NCBI GenBank assembly: GCA_028700345.1
Contig: JAQVSW010000012.1
Coordinates: 1-14,033, forward strand
From: Candidatus Shapirobacteria bacterium
Lineage (GTDB): Bacteria > Patescibacteriota > Microgenomatia > UBA12405
Direction of reading: 5' to 3'
DNA: 14,033 nucleotides
Position numbers and translations under genes: made by a program. Positions 1 to 6,238 of the stretch are shown in pieces. Numbering within the stretch: position 1 is the first letter of the stretch; each line of letters starts with the position of its first letter. The notes under the pieces were generated by a model, which saw only the letters and a program-made list of their open reading frames with translations, was not told the origin of the DNA and searched no databases.

Positions 1-71
1 CTATTTTTGTGCTATTATCGGATAAATTATCGAAAAACATTTTTTTGCTATCATTTGGCCTCACTTTCATC

Positions 72-100
72 TTGCGAATCTGAGGTCTTACTGATACAAT
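72..100 (+). promoter_or_regulatory. Putative sigma70 promoter of the tuf-ribosomal operon
   Basis: A -35-like TTGCGA (72-77, four of six consensus bases) is separated by 17 nt from a -10-like TACAAT (95-100, five of six). A TG at 92-93 gives an extended -10 (TGnTACAAT). This predicts a transcript start near 106-108 and a leader of about 70 nt before tuf. It is the best promoter-like pair seen upstream of the gene cluster. A second TACAATT (118-124) and TATATT (124-129) could be alternative -10 elements but lack a matching -35. The call comes from motif reading only. Confidence 0.5.
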
Positions 101-140
101 TCTAAAGCGTTTTTCGCTACAATTATATTGTTATTAATTT

Positions 141-161
141 TCCGCGGAAAGCGGATTTTTT
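141..161 (+). terminator. Terminator-like hairpin in the tuf leader (possible attenuator)
   Basis: TCCGC (141-145) pairs perfectly with GCGGA (151-155) around a GGAAA loop and is followed at once by six T (156-161). This has the form of a short intrinsic terminator. It ends 15 nt before the tuf start and lies downstream of the predicted promoter, so RNA polymerase would cross it before reaching tuf. It could be a leader attenuator, or the terminator of an upstream gene read through by the same transcript. The five-pair stem is short, so its strength is uncertain. Confidence 0.5.
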
Positions 162-176
162 ACAAAAAATAAACAT

Positions 177-1349
177 ATGGCAGACGTCTATCAAAGAAAC
201 AAACCGCACGTTAATGTCGGTACTATTGGTCATGTAGACCATGGAAAAACTACCTTAACAGCGGCTATTACAAAAATTCAGGGTAATGCAAAATCATACG
301 CTGATATTGCTAAAGGAGGCACCGTTCGCGATGCCAATAAAATTGTTACTATTGCTATTTCTCACGTCGAATATGAGAGTGAAAAAAGACACTATGCCCA
401 TATTGACTGTCCTGGGCATGCCGATTATGTCAAAAACATGATTACTGGTGCCGCTCAAATGGATGGTGCTATTCTCGTTGTTTCGGCTCCTGATGGTCCT
501 ATGCCTCAAACTCGTGAGCACGTTCTTCTTGCCAAGCAAGTTAACGTTCCTGCTTTAGTCGTCTTTTTAAATAAAGTCGATCTTGTCACCGATGCTGAAT
601 TTTTAGATTTAGTTGAAATGGAAATTAGAGATCTGTTAACCAAATACGGCTATCCAGGTAGCGAAATCCCCATTATTCGCGGTTCGGCTCTTAAAGCTCT
701 AAATGGTGATGCTGAAGGAATTGAATCCATTAAGAAATTAATGGAAGCTCTCGATACTTATATTCCTGAACCAGTTCGTGAACTTGATAAACCTTTTTTA
801 ATGCCGATTGAAGACGTCTTTTCGATTAAAGGTCGCGGCACTGTCGCTACCGGTAGAATTGAGCGTGGTCTTGTCAAAATCAACGATGAAGTTGAAATTG
901 TCGGTCTTAGAGACACTAAAAAAGTCGTGGTGACTGGAGTTGAAATGTTCCACAAACAGCTTGAACAAGGTCAAGCTGGCGACAATGTTGGTCTTCTTCT
1001 TCGAGGTATCGAAAAAGACGATATTGAACGTGGTCAGGTTTTAGCCAAAATTGGCACTATTACTCCTCATACCGAATTCAAAGCCGAAGTTTTACTTCTT
1101 AAAAAAGAAGAAGGTGGTCGTCATACCCCAATTTTTGCTGGTTATCGACCCCAAGTCTTTATTAGAACCACTGACGTCACCGGTGAAGTCATTCTTCCCG
1201 ATGGTGTGGAAATGGTTATGCCAGGTGATAATGCCCATGTTACCATTAAATTAATAAAAGCTGTTGCCATGGAATCAGGTTTCCGTTTCGCTATCCGCGA
1301 AGGAGGCCTAACCGTTGGTGCCGGTGCTATCACTGAAATTATTAAATAA
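177..1349 (+). CDS. tuf: Translation elongation factor Tu
   Basis: EF-Tu is the GTPase that delivers aminoacyl-tRNA to the ribosomal A site in the cytoplasm. The 390 residues match the family length. The G domain shows the P-loop GHVDHGKT (18-25), DCPGH (77-81, with His81 at the catalytic His position), NKVD (132-135) and the SALK loop (170-173). Domains 2 and 3 follow from about 205 to the end, with family motifs such as GRGTVATGR (219-227) and GGRHTPIF (313-320). The odd part is switch I: residues 41-60 lack the nearly invariant PEEKARGITI stretch and read KGGTVRD...NKIVTI, although the Mg-binding Thr (58) seems kept. The neighbouring frames across this stretch do not restore the usual motif, so a compensated frameshift is unlikely. 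The ATG has no Shine-Dalgarno. rpsJ starts 2 nt after the stop. The identity is certain. Confidence 0.98.
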   Translation: MADVYQRNKPHVNVGTIGHVDHGKTTLTAAITKIQGNAKSYADIAKGGTVRDANKIVTIAISHVEYESEKRHYAHIDCPGHADYVKNMITGAAQMDGAILVVSAPDGPMPQTREHVLLAKQVNVPALVVFLNKVDLVTDAEFLDLVEMEIRDLLTKYGYPGSEIPIIRGSALKALNGDAEGIESIKKLMEALDTYIPEPVRELDKPFLMPIEDVFSIKGRGTVATGRIERGLVKINDEVEIVGLRDTKKVVVTGVEMFHKQLEQGQAGDNVGLLLRGIEKDDIERGQVLAKIGTITPHTEFKAEVLLLKKEEGGRHTPIFAGYRPQVFIRTTDVTGEVILPDGVEMVMPGDNAHVTIKLIKAVAMESGFRFAIREGGLTVGAGAITEIIK

Positions 1350-1351
1350 AA

Positions 1352-1660
1352 ATGAAAGGCACCCGAATTCGCATTAGACTTAAATCTTTTGACCACCGCC
1401 TCATCGACGAGGCGGCGGTCAAGATTGTTGAGGCTGCGATTACCGCTGGTGCTTCTGTTCAAGGTCCTATTCCTTTACCTACTGCCCGTAAACTCATTAC
1501 AGTTTTAACCAGTCCTCATACCGACAAAAACGCTCGTGATCATTATGAAATTTTGACTCATAAACGTTTAATTGATATCTTCAGTACTAATCTCCGGACT
1601 GTTGACAGTCTTCAACACCTTGACCTACCTTCAGGAGTTTCAGTTGAAGTCAAAATGTAA
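1352..1660 (+). CDS. rpsJ: 30S ribosomal protein uS10
   Basis: uS10 is a protein of the 30S head and, in other bacteria, also the NusE partner of NusB and NusG in antitermination. The 102 residues match the usual length of about 103. The family signature is plain: RIRIRLKSFDHRLID near the start, GPIPLPT (39-45) and SPHTDKNARDHYEI in the middle. The gene begins 2 nt after the tuf TAA, a tuf-rpsJ order common in bacteria. There is no Shine-Dalgarno; reinitiation from tuf is likely. Codons 14-23 (1391-1420) all end in G or C and form a strong hairpin, unlike the A/T-ending codons around them. Confidence 0.97.
   Translation: MKGTRIRIRLKSFDHRLIDEAAVKIVEAAITAGASVQGPIPLPTARKLITVLTSPHTDKNARDHYEILTHKRLIDIFSTNLRTVDSLQHLDLPSGVSVEVKM
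1391..1420 (+). other. GC-rich 12-bp hairpin inside rpsJ
   Basis: GACCACCGCCTC (1391-1402) and GAGGCGGCGGTC (1409-1420) are inverted repeats around a 6-nt loop (ATCGAC). Eleven of twelve positions pair; the only mismatch is A1395 against C1416. The element begins 39 nt after the rpsJ start and stands out as a GC island in an AT-rich gene. No U-tract follows, so it is not an intrinsic terminator. It may be an mRNA structure that slows ribosomes or binds a regulator, but function is inferred only from shape. Confidence 0.6.
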
Positions 1661-1668
1661 TTACCACT

Positions 1669-2226
1669 ATGATTTCCGGATTTTTAACTCAAAAAAAATA
1701 CATGACCAGTCTTTTTTCCGAGGACGGTAAAAGAATTGGTGTCACTGTTTTAGAGGCTAAACCCTTGACTGTTAATCGTCTTCGAAGTAAAGACAAAGAT
1801 GGTTATGAAGCTCTTCAGCTAAAAACTCATAAAAATAAATTAATAGAATTTAAATCAACAAGTGAGATTAATCCAGACTTAAAGACTGAGATCACTATTG
1901 ATACTGTTTTTTCTCCTGGTGACAAGGTTTCCGCCACTAGTAATAGCAAAGGTCGTGGATTTGCTGGTGTTATCAAGCGCCACGGTTTTCATCGTCAACC
2001 TGTCACTGGTGGTCAATCAGATAGGGTTCGTGCCCCTGGTTCTATTGGTGCTCAGACTCCTGGAAAAGTAATTAAGGGTAAAAAAATGCCTGGCCACTTT
2101 GGTAATAAAAAAGTTACTGTCTCCAATTTAAAAATTTTTAAAGTTGATAAAGATCAGCACCTCCTTTATGTCGCCGGTGCTGTTCCTGGTCATATCAATT
2201 CCTGGGTTGTTATTTCAAAATTGTAA
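1669..2226 (+). CDS. rplC: 50S ribosomal protein uL3
   Basis: uL3 is an early 50S assembly protein with a finger that reaches toward the peptidyl transferase centre. The 185 residues are somewhat shorter than the E. coli protein (209). The N-terminus has the family pattern (MISGFLTQKKYMTSLFSEDG). The core signature GRGFAGVIKRHGF is followed by PGSIGAQTPGKVIKGKKMPGH and the C-terminal GAVPG. The gene lies 8 nt after rpsJ, in the usual S10-operon position before rplD. There is no Shine-Dalgarno. Confidence 0.97.
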   Translation: MISGFLTQKKYMTSLFSEDGKRIGVTVLEAKPLTVNRLRSKDKDGYEALQLKTHKNKLIEFKSTSEINPDLKTEITIDTVFSPGDKVSATSNSKGRGFAGVIKRHGFHRQPVTGGQSDRVRAPGSIGAQTPGKVIKGKKMPGHFGNKKVTVSNLKIFKVDKDQHLLYVAGAVPGHINSWVVISKL

Positions 2227-2231
2227 AATAT

Positions 2232-2951
2232 ATGGTCAAAACAGTTAACTCAAAAAAAATAATCTCCCCCAGAGTGACAAAGGCTCCTCGCTTGCCAGCC
2301 AAATCAACTTCAAATAAAAAAGTTACTTTGTATAATCTTAAAGCAGAAAAAATAAAAGAGATTACCTTACCCTCTGCCTTTTTCGAAGCAAAAATAAACG
2401 ACAACTTAATTGCCCAGGCTATCAAAATTTATCTTCACAATCAGCGCGGTGCTCATGCCGTTGCTAAGCATCGAGGAGAAATAGCCGGGACTACTAAAAA
2501 AATGTATGCCCAAAAGGGCACTGGCCAAGCTCGTCACAGTACCGCCAAGGCTCCTCAATTCGTCGGTGGTGGTTCAGCTCATGGTCCCAGAGGCAATCAA
2601 AAAACTCCCATGCGTCTATCTCAAAAATTACGTCAAGCTGCCTTAAAATCGGTCTTATCTAAATTCGCCCAAAATAAATTAATTTTAGTAATTGATAAAT
2701 TATCGATTATTGATCCCAAAACTAAATCAGCTTCAACCTTTATTGGAAAATTAGAAAAGCAAATCGAATCGTTGGCAAATAGCCGCAAAATTGGTATCAT
2801 AACCAGTCGCTCTTTTGATAGCGTTAATCGCGCTTTTGGAAATATTCCCGACATTAAATTAATCTCAGTTAAATCACTCAATAGTTACGATTTATCGAGA
2901 CAAAATTATTTAATTTTTACTGCTGCTGCTTTAAAACAATTATCTAAATAA
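2232..2951 (+). CDS. rplD: 50S ribosomal protein uL4
   Basis: uL4 lines the 50S exit tunnel and, in E. coli, represses its own operon. The 239 residues are longer than the usual 200-210 because of a basic N-terminal extension of about 27 residues before the canonical VTLYNLKAEK start of the fold. The tunnel loop carries the conserved MYAQKGTGQARHST and GGGSAHGPRG stretches, followed by KLRQAALKSVLS and the C-terminal Rossmann-like part. The GTGQAR reading, with Gln where Arg is usual, is a small deviation. It starts 5 nt after rplC. Whether it autoregulates here cannot be told. Confidence 0.96.
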   Translation: MVKTVNSKKIISPRVTKAPRLPAKSTSNKKVTLYNLKAEKIKEITLPSAFFEAKINDNLIAQAIKIYLHNQRGAHAVAKHRGEIAGTTKKMYAQKGTGQARHSTAKAPQFVGGGSAHGPRGNQKTPMRLSQKLRQAALKSVLSKFAQNKLILVIDKLSIIDPKTKSASTFIGKLEKQIESLANSRKIGIITSRSFDSVNRAFGNIPDIKLISVKSLNSYDLSRQNYLIFTAAALKQLSK

Positions 2952-2954
2952 ATT

Positions 2955-3242
2955 ATGATTATTAAAAGGCCTCTCGTCACCGAAAAAGCTATCGCTGCCC
3001 AATCAATTGGGAAGTATTATTTTGTCGTTGATAAGAAAGCTAATAAAAATCAAGTTGCCGTCGAATTTAAATCGTTATTTGGTATCACTCCTCTAAAAGT
3101 AAATCTATTTATTATTAAAGGAAAGGTAAAGACTAACTGGAAAACTCGCAGTCCCATCGTTCACTCTGATCGTAAAAAAGCCATTGTTACTATTAAAAAA
3201 GATCAAAAAATTGACCTTTTAACATTAAAAAATGAAAAATAG
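2955..3242 (+). CDS. rplW: 50S ribosomal protein uL23
   Basis: uL23 sits at the tunnel exit and is the docking site for trigger factor and SRP. The 95 residues are typical. The N-terminus IIKRPLVTEKA and the following KYYFVVDKKANKNQVAVEFKSLFG region match the family closely; the extended loop has a basic TNWKTRSP stretch. The gene ends with TAG and overlaps the start of rplB by 11 nt (ATG of rplB at 3232), which suggests translational coupling. Confidence 0.96.
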   Translation: MIIKRPLVTEKAIAAQSIGKYYFVVDKKANKNQVAVEFKSLFGITPLKVNLFIIKGKVKTNWKTRSPIVHSDRKKAIVTIKKDQKIDLLTLKNEK

Positions 3243-3975
3243 ATTATTAACTATCAAGAAAAAACGTAGTGGTCGTGACTCTCAAGGTCATGTTTCTACT
3301 CGTCATCGTGGTGGTGAGCACAAGCGTTTTCTTCGTTTAATCGACTGGAAAAGAAATAAAATTGATATTAAAGCCAAGGTTACCGCCATTGAATACGATC
3401 CTAATCGTAGCGCCAACATTGCTTACTTAAGTTATGAAGACGGCTCTAAATCATATATTTTAGCCACTGCCAATCTAAAAATTGGTGATATTGTTGTCTC
3501 TTCCAACAAAGCTCCCATTAAGGAGGGGAATAGATTACCATTAAAAAATATTCCGGTTGGTACTCCCATCAACTGTTTAGAATTTCAAGCTGGTCGTGGA
3601 GCTCAAATAATTAAATCAGCTGGATCTGCCGCCTTTATTCAATCAATTGATGTCAACAAAGTTACCGTAAAATTACCTTCTGGTGAGCTACGTCTATTTC
3701 CAGGAGATGCCTGTGCTACCATCGGTCAAATTGGCAATGCCGAACATTCAAATATTAAACTTAAAAAAGCGGGCGATTCTCGTCATCGTGGTATTCGTCC
3801 CGCTGTTCGAGGTGTGGCTCAAAATCCCCATTCTCATCCACATGGAGGCGGTGAAGGTCGATCTAGTATCGGGATGAATCCCAAGACTCCTTGGGGTAAG
3901 CCAGCCATGGGTAAAAGAACCAGAAAACATAAAAAAGCCTCAAATAAATTAATTATTCAAAGAAGAAAAAAGTAA
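3232..3975 (+). CDS. rplB: 50S ribosomal protein uL2, N-terminally short
   Basis: uL2 is one of the largest 50S proteins and is needed for subunit joining and peptidyl transferase activity. At 247 residues it is about 28 shorter at the N-terminus than E. coli uL2 (273). The remaining domains are intact: YDPNRSANIA (55-64), RNIPVG-like KNIPVG (105-110), GNAEH (168-172), RGVAQNP and the key HPHGGGEG (202-209), then the basic tail. The start is fixed because this frame carries TAA codons at 3220 and 3226, just upstream of the ATG. The missing part is therefore absent, not mis-called. It overlaps rplW by 11 nt. Confidence 0.97.
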   Translation: MKNRLLTIKKKRSGRDSQGHVSTRHRGGEHKRFLRLIDWKRNKIDIKAKVTAIEYDPNRSANIAYLSYEDGSKSYILATANLKIGDIVVSSNKAPIKEGNRLPLKNIPVGTPINCLEFQAGRGAQIIKSAGSAAFIQSIDVNKVTVKLPSGELRLFPGDACATIGQIGNAEHSNIKLKKAGDSRHRGIRPAVRGVAQNPHSHPHGGGEGRSSIGMNPKTPWGKPAMGKRTRKHKKASNKLIIQRRKK

Positions 3976-3978
3976 ACT

Positions 3979-4254
3979 ATGGCTAGATCGTCAAAAAAAG
4001 GTCCATACATTGATGCTAAATTAGTCAAAAAAACAGCGGCTAATCACGACTCAAGTTCTATTAAAACCTATGCTCGAAATAGTCAAATCTCTCCCGATTT
4101 TGTCGGTCATCACTATTCTGTTCACAATGGTCATAAATTTATTGAAGTCTATGTTACCGAAGACATGGTTGGTCACCGTTTTGGCGAATTTGCCCTAACT
4201 AGAACCTTTAAAGGACATGGTCGGGTAGTCAAGAGAGTTATTGAAAAAACTTAA
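3979..4254 (+). CDS. rpsS: 30S ribosomal protein uS19
   Basis: uS19 is a 30S head protein that contacts uS13 and the A-site finger. The 91 residues match the family. Visible signatures are MARSSKKGPYIDAKL at the start, FVGHHYSVHNGHKF in the middle and VTEDMVGHRFGEFALTRTFKGH near the end. The usual SRRSTI segment reads ARNSQI here, a mild divergence. It follows rplB by 3 nt with no Shine-Dalgarno beyond A/G-rich coding sequence. Confidence 0.96.
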   Translation: MARSSKKGPYIDAKLVKKTAANHDSSSIKTYARNSQISPDFVGHHYSVHNGHKFIEVYVTEDMVGHRFGEFALTRTFKGHGRVVKRVIEKT

Positions 4255-4258
4255 AAAT

Positions 4259-4711
4259 ATGGCAAAAGAAATTACCAAAAAAACTCCTATTAAGAAAACA
4301 GTCGTAAAAAAGGTTGCTCCTAAAAAAGCCACAGAGACTCCTATTATTACTACACCTGAATTTAAATTATCAAAATATACCGATAAAAATATAAAAATAT
4401 CTCCTCGCAAACTTCGTCTCTTAGCCACTTCAATCAAAAAAATATCACCCGAAGTAGCCTTAACCAAATTGTCTTTAACCAATACCAAAGCGGCCCGAGT
4501 TTTAGCTTCAGCCCTTAAAACCGTCATTTCTGTTGCCAAAAATAATTATAATTTAATTCCCCAGACTCTTAAATTTGAATCAATTACCGTCAATGAAGGT
4601 CCCAAAACCAAACGTATGGATAAATCTCACGGCTCACATTTTGCCAGGGGTATAATCATCAAACGTCATAGCTTTTTAACCATAATCGTTAAAGGTCAAA
4701 TTAAAAAATAA
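4259..4711 (+). CDS. rplV: 50S ribosomal protein uL22 with Lys-rich N-terminal extension
   Basis: uL22 spans the 50S subunit and its beta-hairpin lines the exit tunnel constriction. I chose the ATG at 4259 (150 residues) over an in-frame TTG at 4241, because the TTG lies inside rpsS and the ATG sits at the normal 4-nt spacing. Residues 1 to about 37 form a Lys-rich, low-complexity extension not present in E. coli uL22 (110 residues). The core begins at SPRKLRLL (48-55) and includes NEGP (112-115). The hairpin tip (118-136) reads KRMDKSHGSHFARG and lacks the usual PRAxGRA, so the tunnel loop is divergent. The identity is secure from position and core motifs. Confidence 0.94.
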   Translation: MAKEITKKTPIKKTVVKKVAPKKATETPIITTPEFKLSKYTDKNIKISPRKLRLLATSIKKISPEVALTKLSLTNTKAARVLASALKTVISVAKNNYNLIPQTLKFESITVNEGPKTKRMDKSHGSHFARGIIIKRHSFLTIIVKGQIKK

Positions 4712-4714
4712 TTT

Positions 4715-5359
4715 ATGGGTCAAAAAATTAATCCAATTGCTTTCAGGCTTAAAACTACCTCCACTTCTCCCGAGTGGCAGTCTTCTTGGTATGCTAGTAA
4801 AACCAAATACAAAGAGCTTCTTCTTGAAGATTATAAAATTCGACAGGTTTTACAAAAGAAATTATCTTCTGCTGGTATTGTCGCTATTCGCATTGAACGT
4901 TCAGCTAAAAAAATTAAACTCATTTTAATTGTTTCTCGTCCAGGTCTCGTCATTGGTCGTGGTGGTAAAGAACTCGAAGCCACAAAAGCTGAAGTTCAAA
5001 AAATAATTGGTAAACAAAAATCTAAGACCAATATTGATATTCAGGTTGAAGAATTTAAAAACACCGATTTATCAGCCAAATTAATTGCTGAAAAAATCTC
5101 TTTTCAGCTCGCCAAGCGCATGCCTTACCGTCGAGTTGTTCTTTTTGCTATCGAAAAGGCCATGACAGCTGGGGTAAAAGGAATTAAAGTAATTCTCTCT
5201 GGACGTATCAATGGTGCCGAAATTAGTCGTCGAGAAAAATTTCACCAAGGCCAAGTTCCTCTAAGTACCATTAAAGCCAGAATCGATTATGCCGAAGTTC
5301 CCTGTCTAACCCGATCCGGATATATCGGGGTTAAAGTTTATCTTTGTTTAACTCAATAA
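4715..5359 (+). CDS. rpsC: 30S ribosomal protein uS3
   Basis: uS3 lies at the mRNA entry of the 30S and contributes to helicase activity. The 214 residues compare with 233 in E. coli; the shortening is in the C-terminal tail. It opens with the family MGQKINPIAFRL. A type II KH domain carries the GRGG loop (81-84), and the C-terminal domain shows MPYRRVV, GIKVILSGRINGAEISRRE and GQVPLSTIKARIDYA. It starts 3 nt after rplV with no Shine-Dalgarno. Confidence 0.97.
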   Translation: MGQKINPIAFRLKTTSTSPEWQSSWYASKTKYKELLLEDYKIRQVLQKKLSSAGIVAIRIERSAKKIKLILIVSRPGLVIGRGGKELEATKAEVQKIIGKQKSKTNIDIQVEEFKNTDLSAKLIAEKISFQLAKRMPYRRVVLFAIEKAMTAGVKGIKVILSGRINGAEISRREKFHQGQVPLSTIKARIDYAEVPCLTRSGYIGVKVYLCLTQ

Positions 5360-5360
5360 T

Positions 5361-5765
5361 ATGTTACAACCATCTCGTACTAAATACCGAAAGCAATTTC
5401 GAGGTCGAATGAGAGGTAATTCTCAGGGCAATTTAGTTGCCTTTGGCGAATATGGCTTAAAAGCTATGACTTGCGGCTGGATTACTAGCAATCAGATTGA
5501 AGCTGCTCGTCGGGCTATTGCCCATGCTACCAAGAGAAATGGTCGTATTTGGATCCGTATTTTCCCAGACAAGCCCTTTACTCAAAAAGGCGCTGGAGCC
5601 CCTTTGGGTGCTGGTAAAGGTGATGTCAAGGGTTATGTCGCGGTTATCCGTCCTGGTAGAATTTTATTTGAAGTTACCGGTATTACTGAGCCAGAAGCTC
5701 ACGAAGCCCTTAGATTAGCTGCCGCCAAATTACCAGTTATTACCAAAGTAGTTAATAGAAAATAA
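5361..5765 (+). CDS. rplP: 50S ribosomal protein uL16
   Basis: uL16 organises the A-site tRNA binding area of the 50S. The 134 residues match the family (136 in E. coli). Seen are MLQPSRTKYRKQFRGR at the start, IEAARRAI (46-53), IWIRIFPDKPFT (63-74) and the C-terminal LAAAKLP. The normally strong RMGKGKG loop reads PLGAGKG (81-87), so the residue matching E. coli Arg81, which is hydroxylated there by a dedicated oxygenase, is Pro. The gene is one nt after rpsC (TAA t ATG). Confidence 0.97.
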   Translation: MLQPSRTKYRKQFRGRMRGNSQGNLVAFGEYGLKAMTCGWITSNQIEAARRAIAHATKRNGRIWIRIFPDKPFTQKGAGAPLGAGKGDVKGYVAVIRPGRILFEVTGITEPEAHEALRLAAAKLPVITKVVNRK

Positions 5766-5780
5766 TTTACTAAAGATTTT

Positions 5781-5978
5781 ATGAAAAAAACTGATAAAAT
5801 TGCCTACAAGCAAAAAACAAAAGAAGAATTGATTACTAATTTGGCTGATCTTCGAAAGAAATTGATGGAAGCCAAGAGTAAACAATATTTAGGCAATCAA
5901 AAAGATACTTCTATTTTTAAAAAAATTCAGTCAGAAATCGCCTTAATTTCGACATTAATTAATCAAAATGACAGATAA
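5781..5978 (+). CDS. rpmC: 50S ribosomal protein uL29
   Basis: uL29 is a small two-helix protein next to uL23 at the tunnel exit. The 65 residues have the family layout: a basic start, KTKEELITNLADLRKKLMEAK forming helix one, a Gln-rich turn and a second helix. The 15-nt gap from rplP is the longest between any two genes here. It overlaps rpsQ by 11 nt (ATG of rpsQ at 5968). Position between rplP and rpsQ supports the call. Confidence 0.93.
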   Translation: MKKTDKIAYKQKTKEELITNLADLRKKLMEAKSKQYLGNQKDTSIFKKIQSEIALISTLINQNDR

Positions 5979-6237
5979 AGTAAATCCTAAAACTGGCAAA
6001 ATTTTTACCGGCATTGTTGTCTCTGACAAAATGGCCAGTACTATTGTCGTCTCCCTGTCCTATACTTTTCGTCATCCTCTTTATCAAAAAATTGTCAAGA
6101 AAAACAAAAAAATTTACGCCGAAAATAATCTCAAAGCCAAAACCGGCGATACTGTCAAGCTTCGCGAAACAAGACCTCTTAGCAAACTCAAAAGATTTAC
6201 TACTTTAGAAATTATTAAATCAGGTACAGCCCAGTAA
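5968..6237 (+). CDS. rpsQ: 30S ribosomal protein uS17
   Basis: uS17 is an OB-fold primary binder of 16S rRNA. The 89 residues match the family. Signatures are TGIVVSDKMASTIVV, the basic YTFRHPLYQKIVKKNKK stretch and GDTVKLRETRPLSKLKRF. The start overlaps the end of rpmC by 11 nt, so translation is probably coupled. No Shine-Dalgarno is seen. Confidence 0.96.
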   Translation: MTDKVNPKTGKIFTGIVVSDKMASTIVVSLSYTFRHPLYQKIVKKNKKIYAENNLKAKTGDTVKLRETRPLSKLKRFTTLEIIKSGTAQ

Positions 6238-6238
6238 T

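Noticed and set aside
14..32. ATTATCG direct repeat (14-20 and 26-32) as an operator
   Set aside because: Only two 7-nt copies in AT-rich sequence, upstream of the predicted promoter; too weak to call.
1..102. Possible tail of an upstream + strand gene
   Set aside because: Two frames stay open from the left edge to stops at 81-83 and 100-102, but neither peptide resembles a known C-terminus, and the region holds the promoter-like elements.
1142..1462. Minus-strand reading frame across the tuf-rpsJ junction
   Set aside because: It is opposite two clear genes, has no family resemblance and no start signal; the same holds for other minus-strand frames such as 294-539, 4195-4539 and 9116-9343.
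4241..4258. Earlier TTG start for rplV
   Set aside because: It lies inside rpsS and would add only MKKLKN; the ATG at 4259 has the normal spacing.
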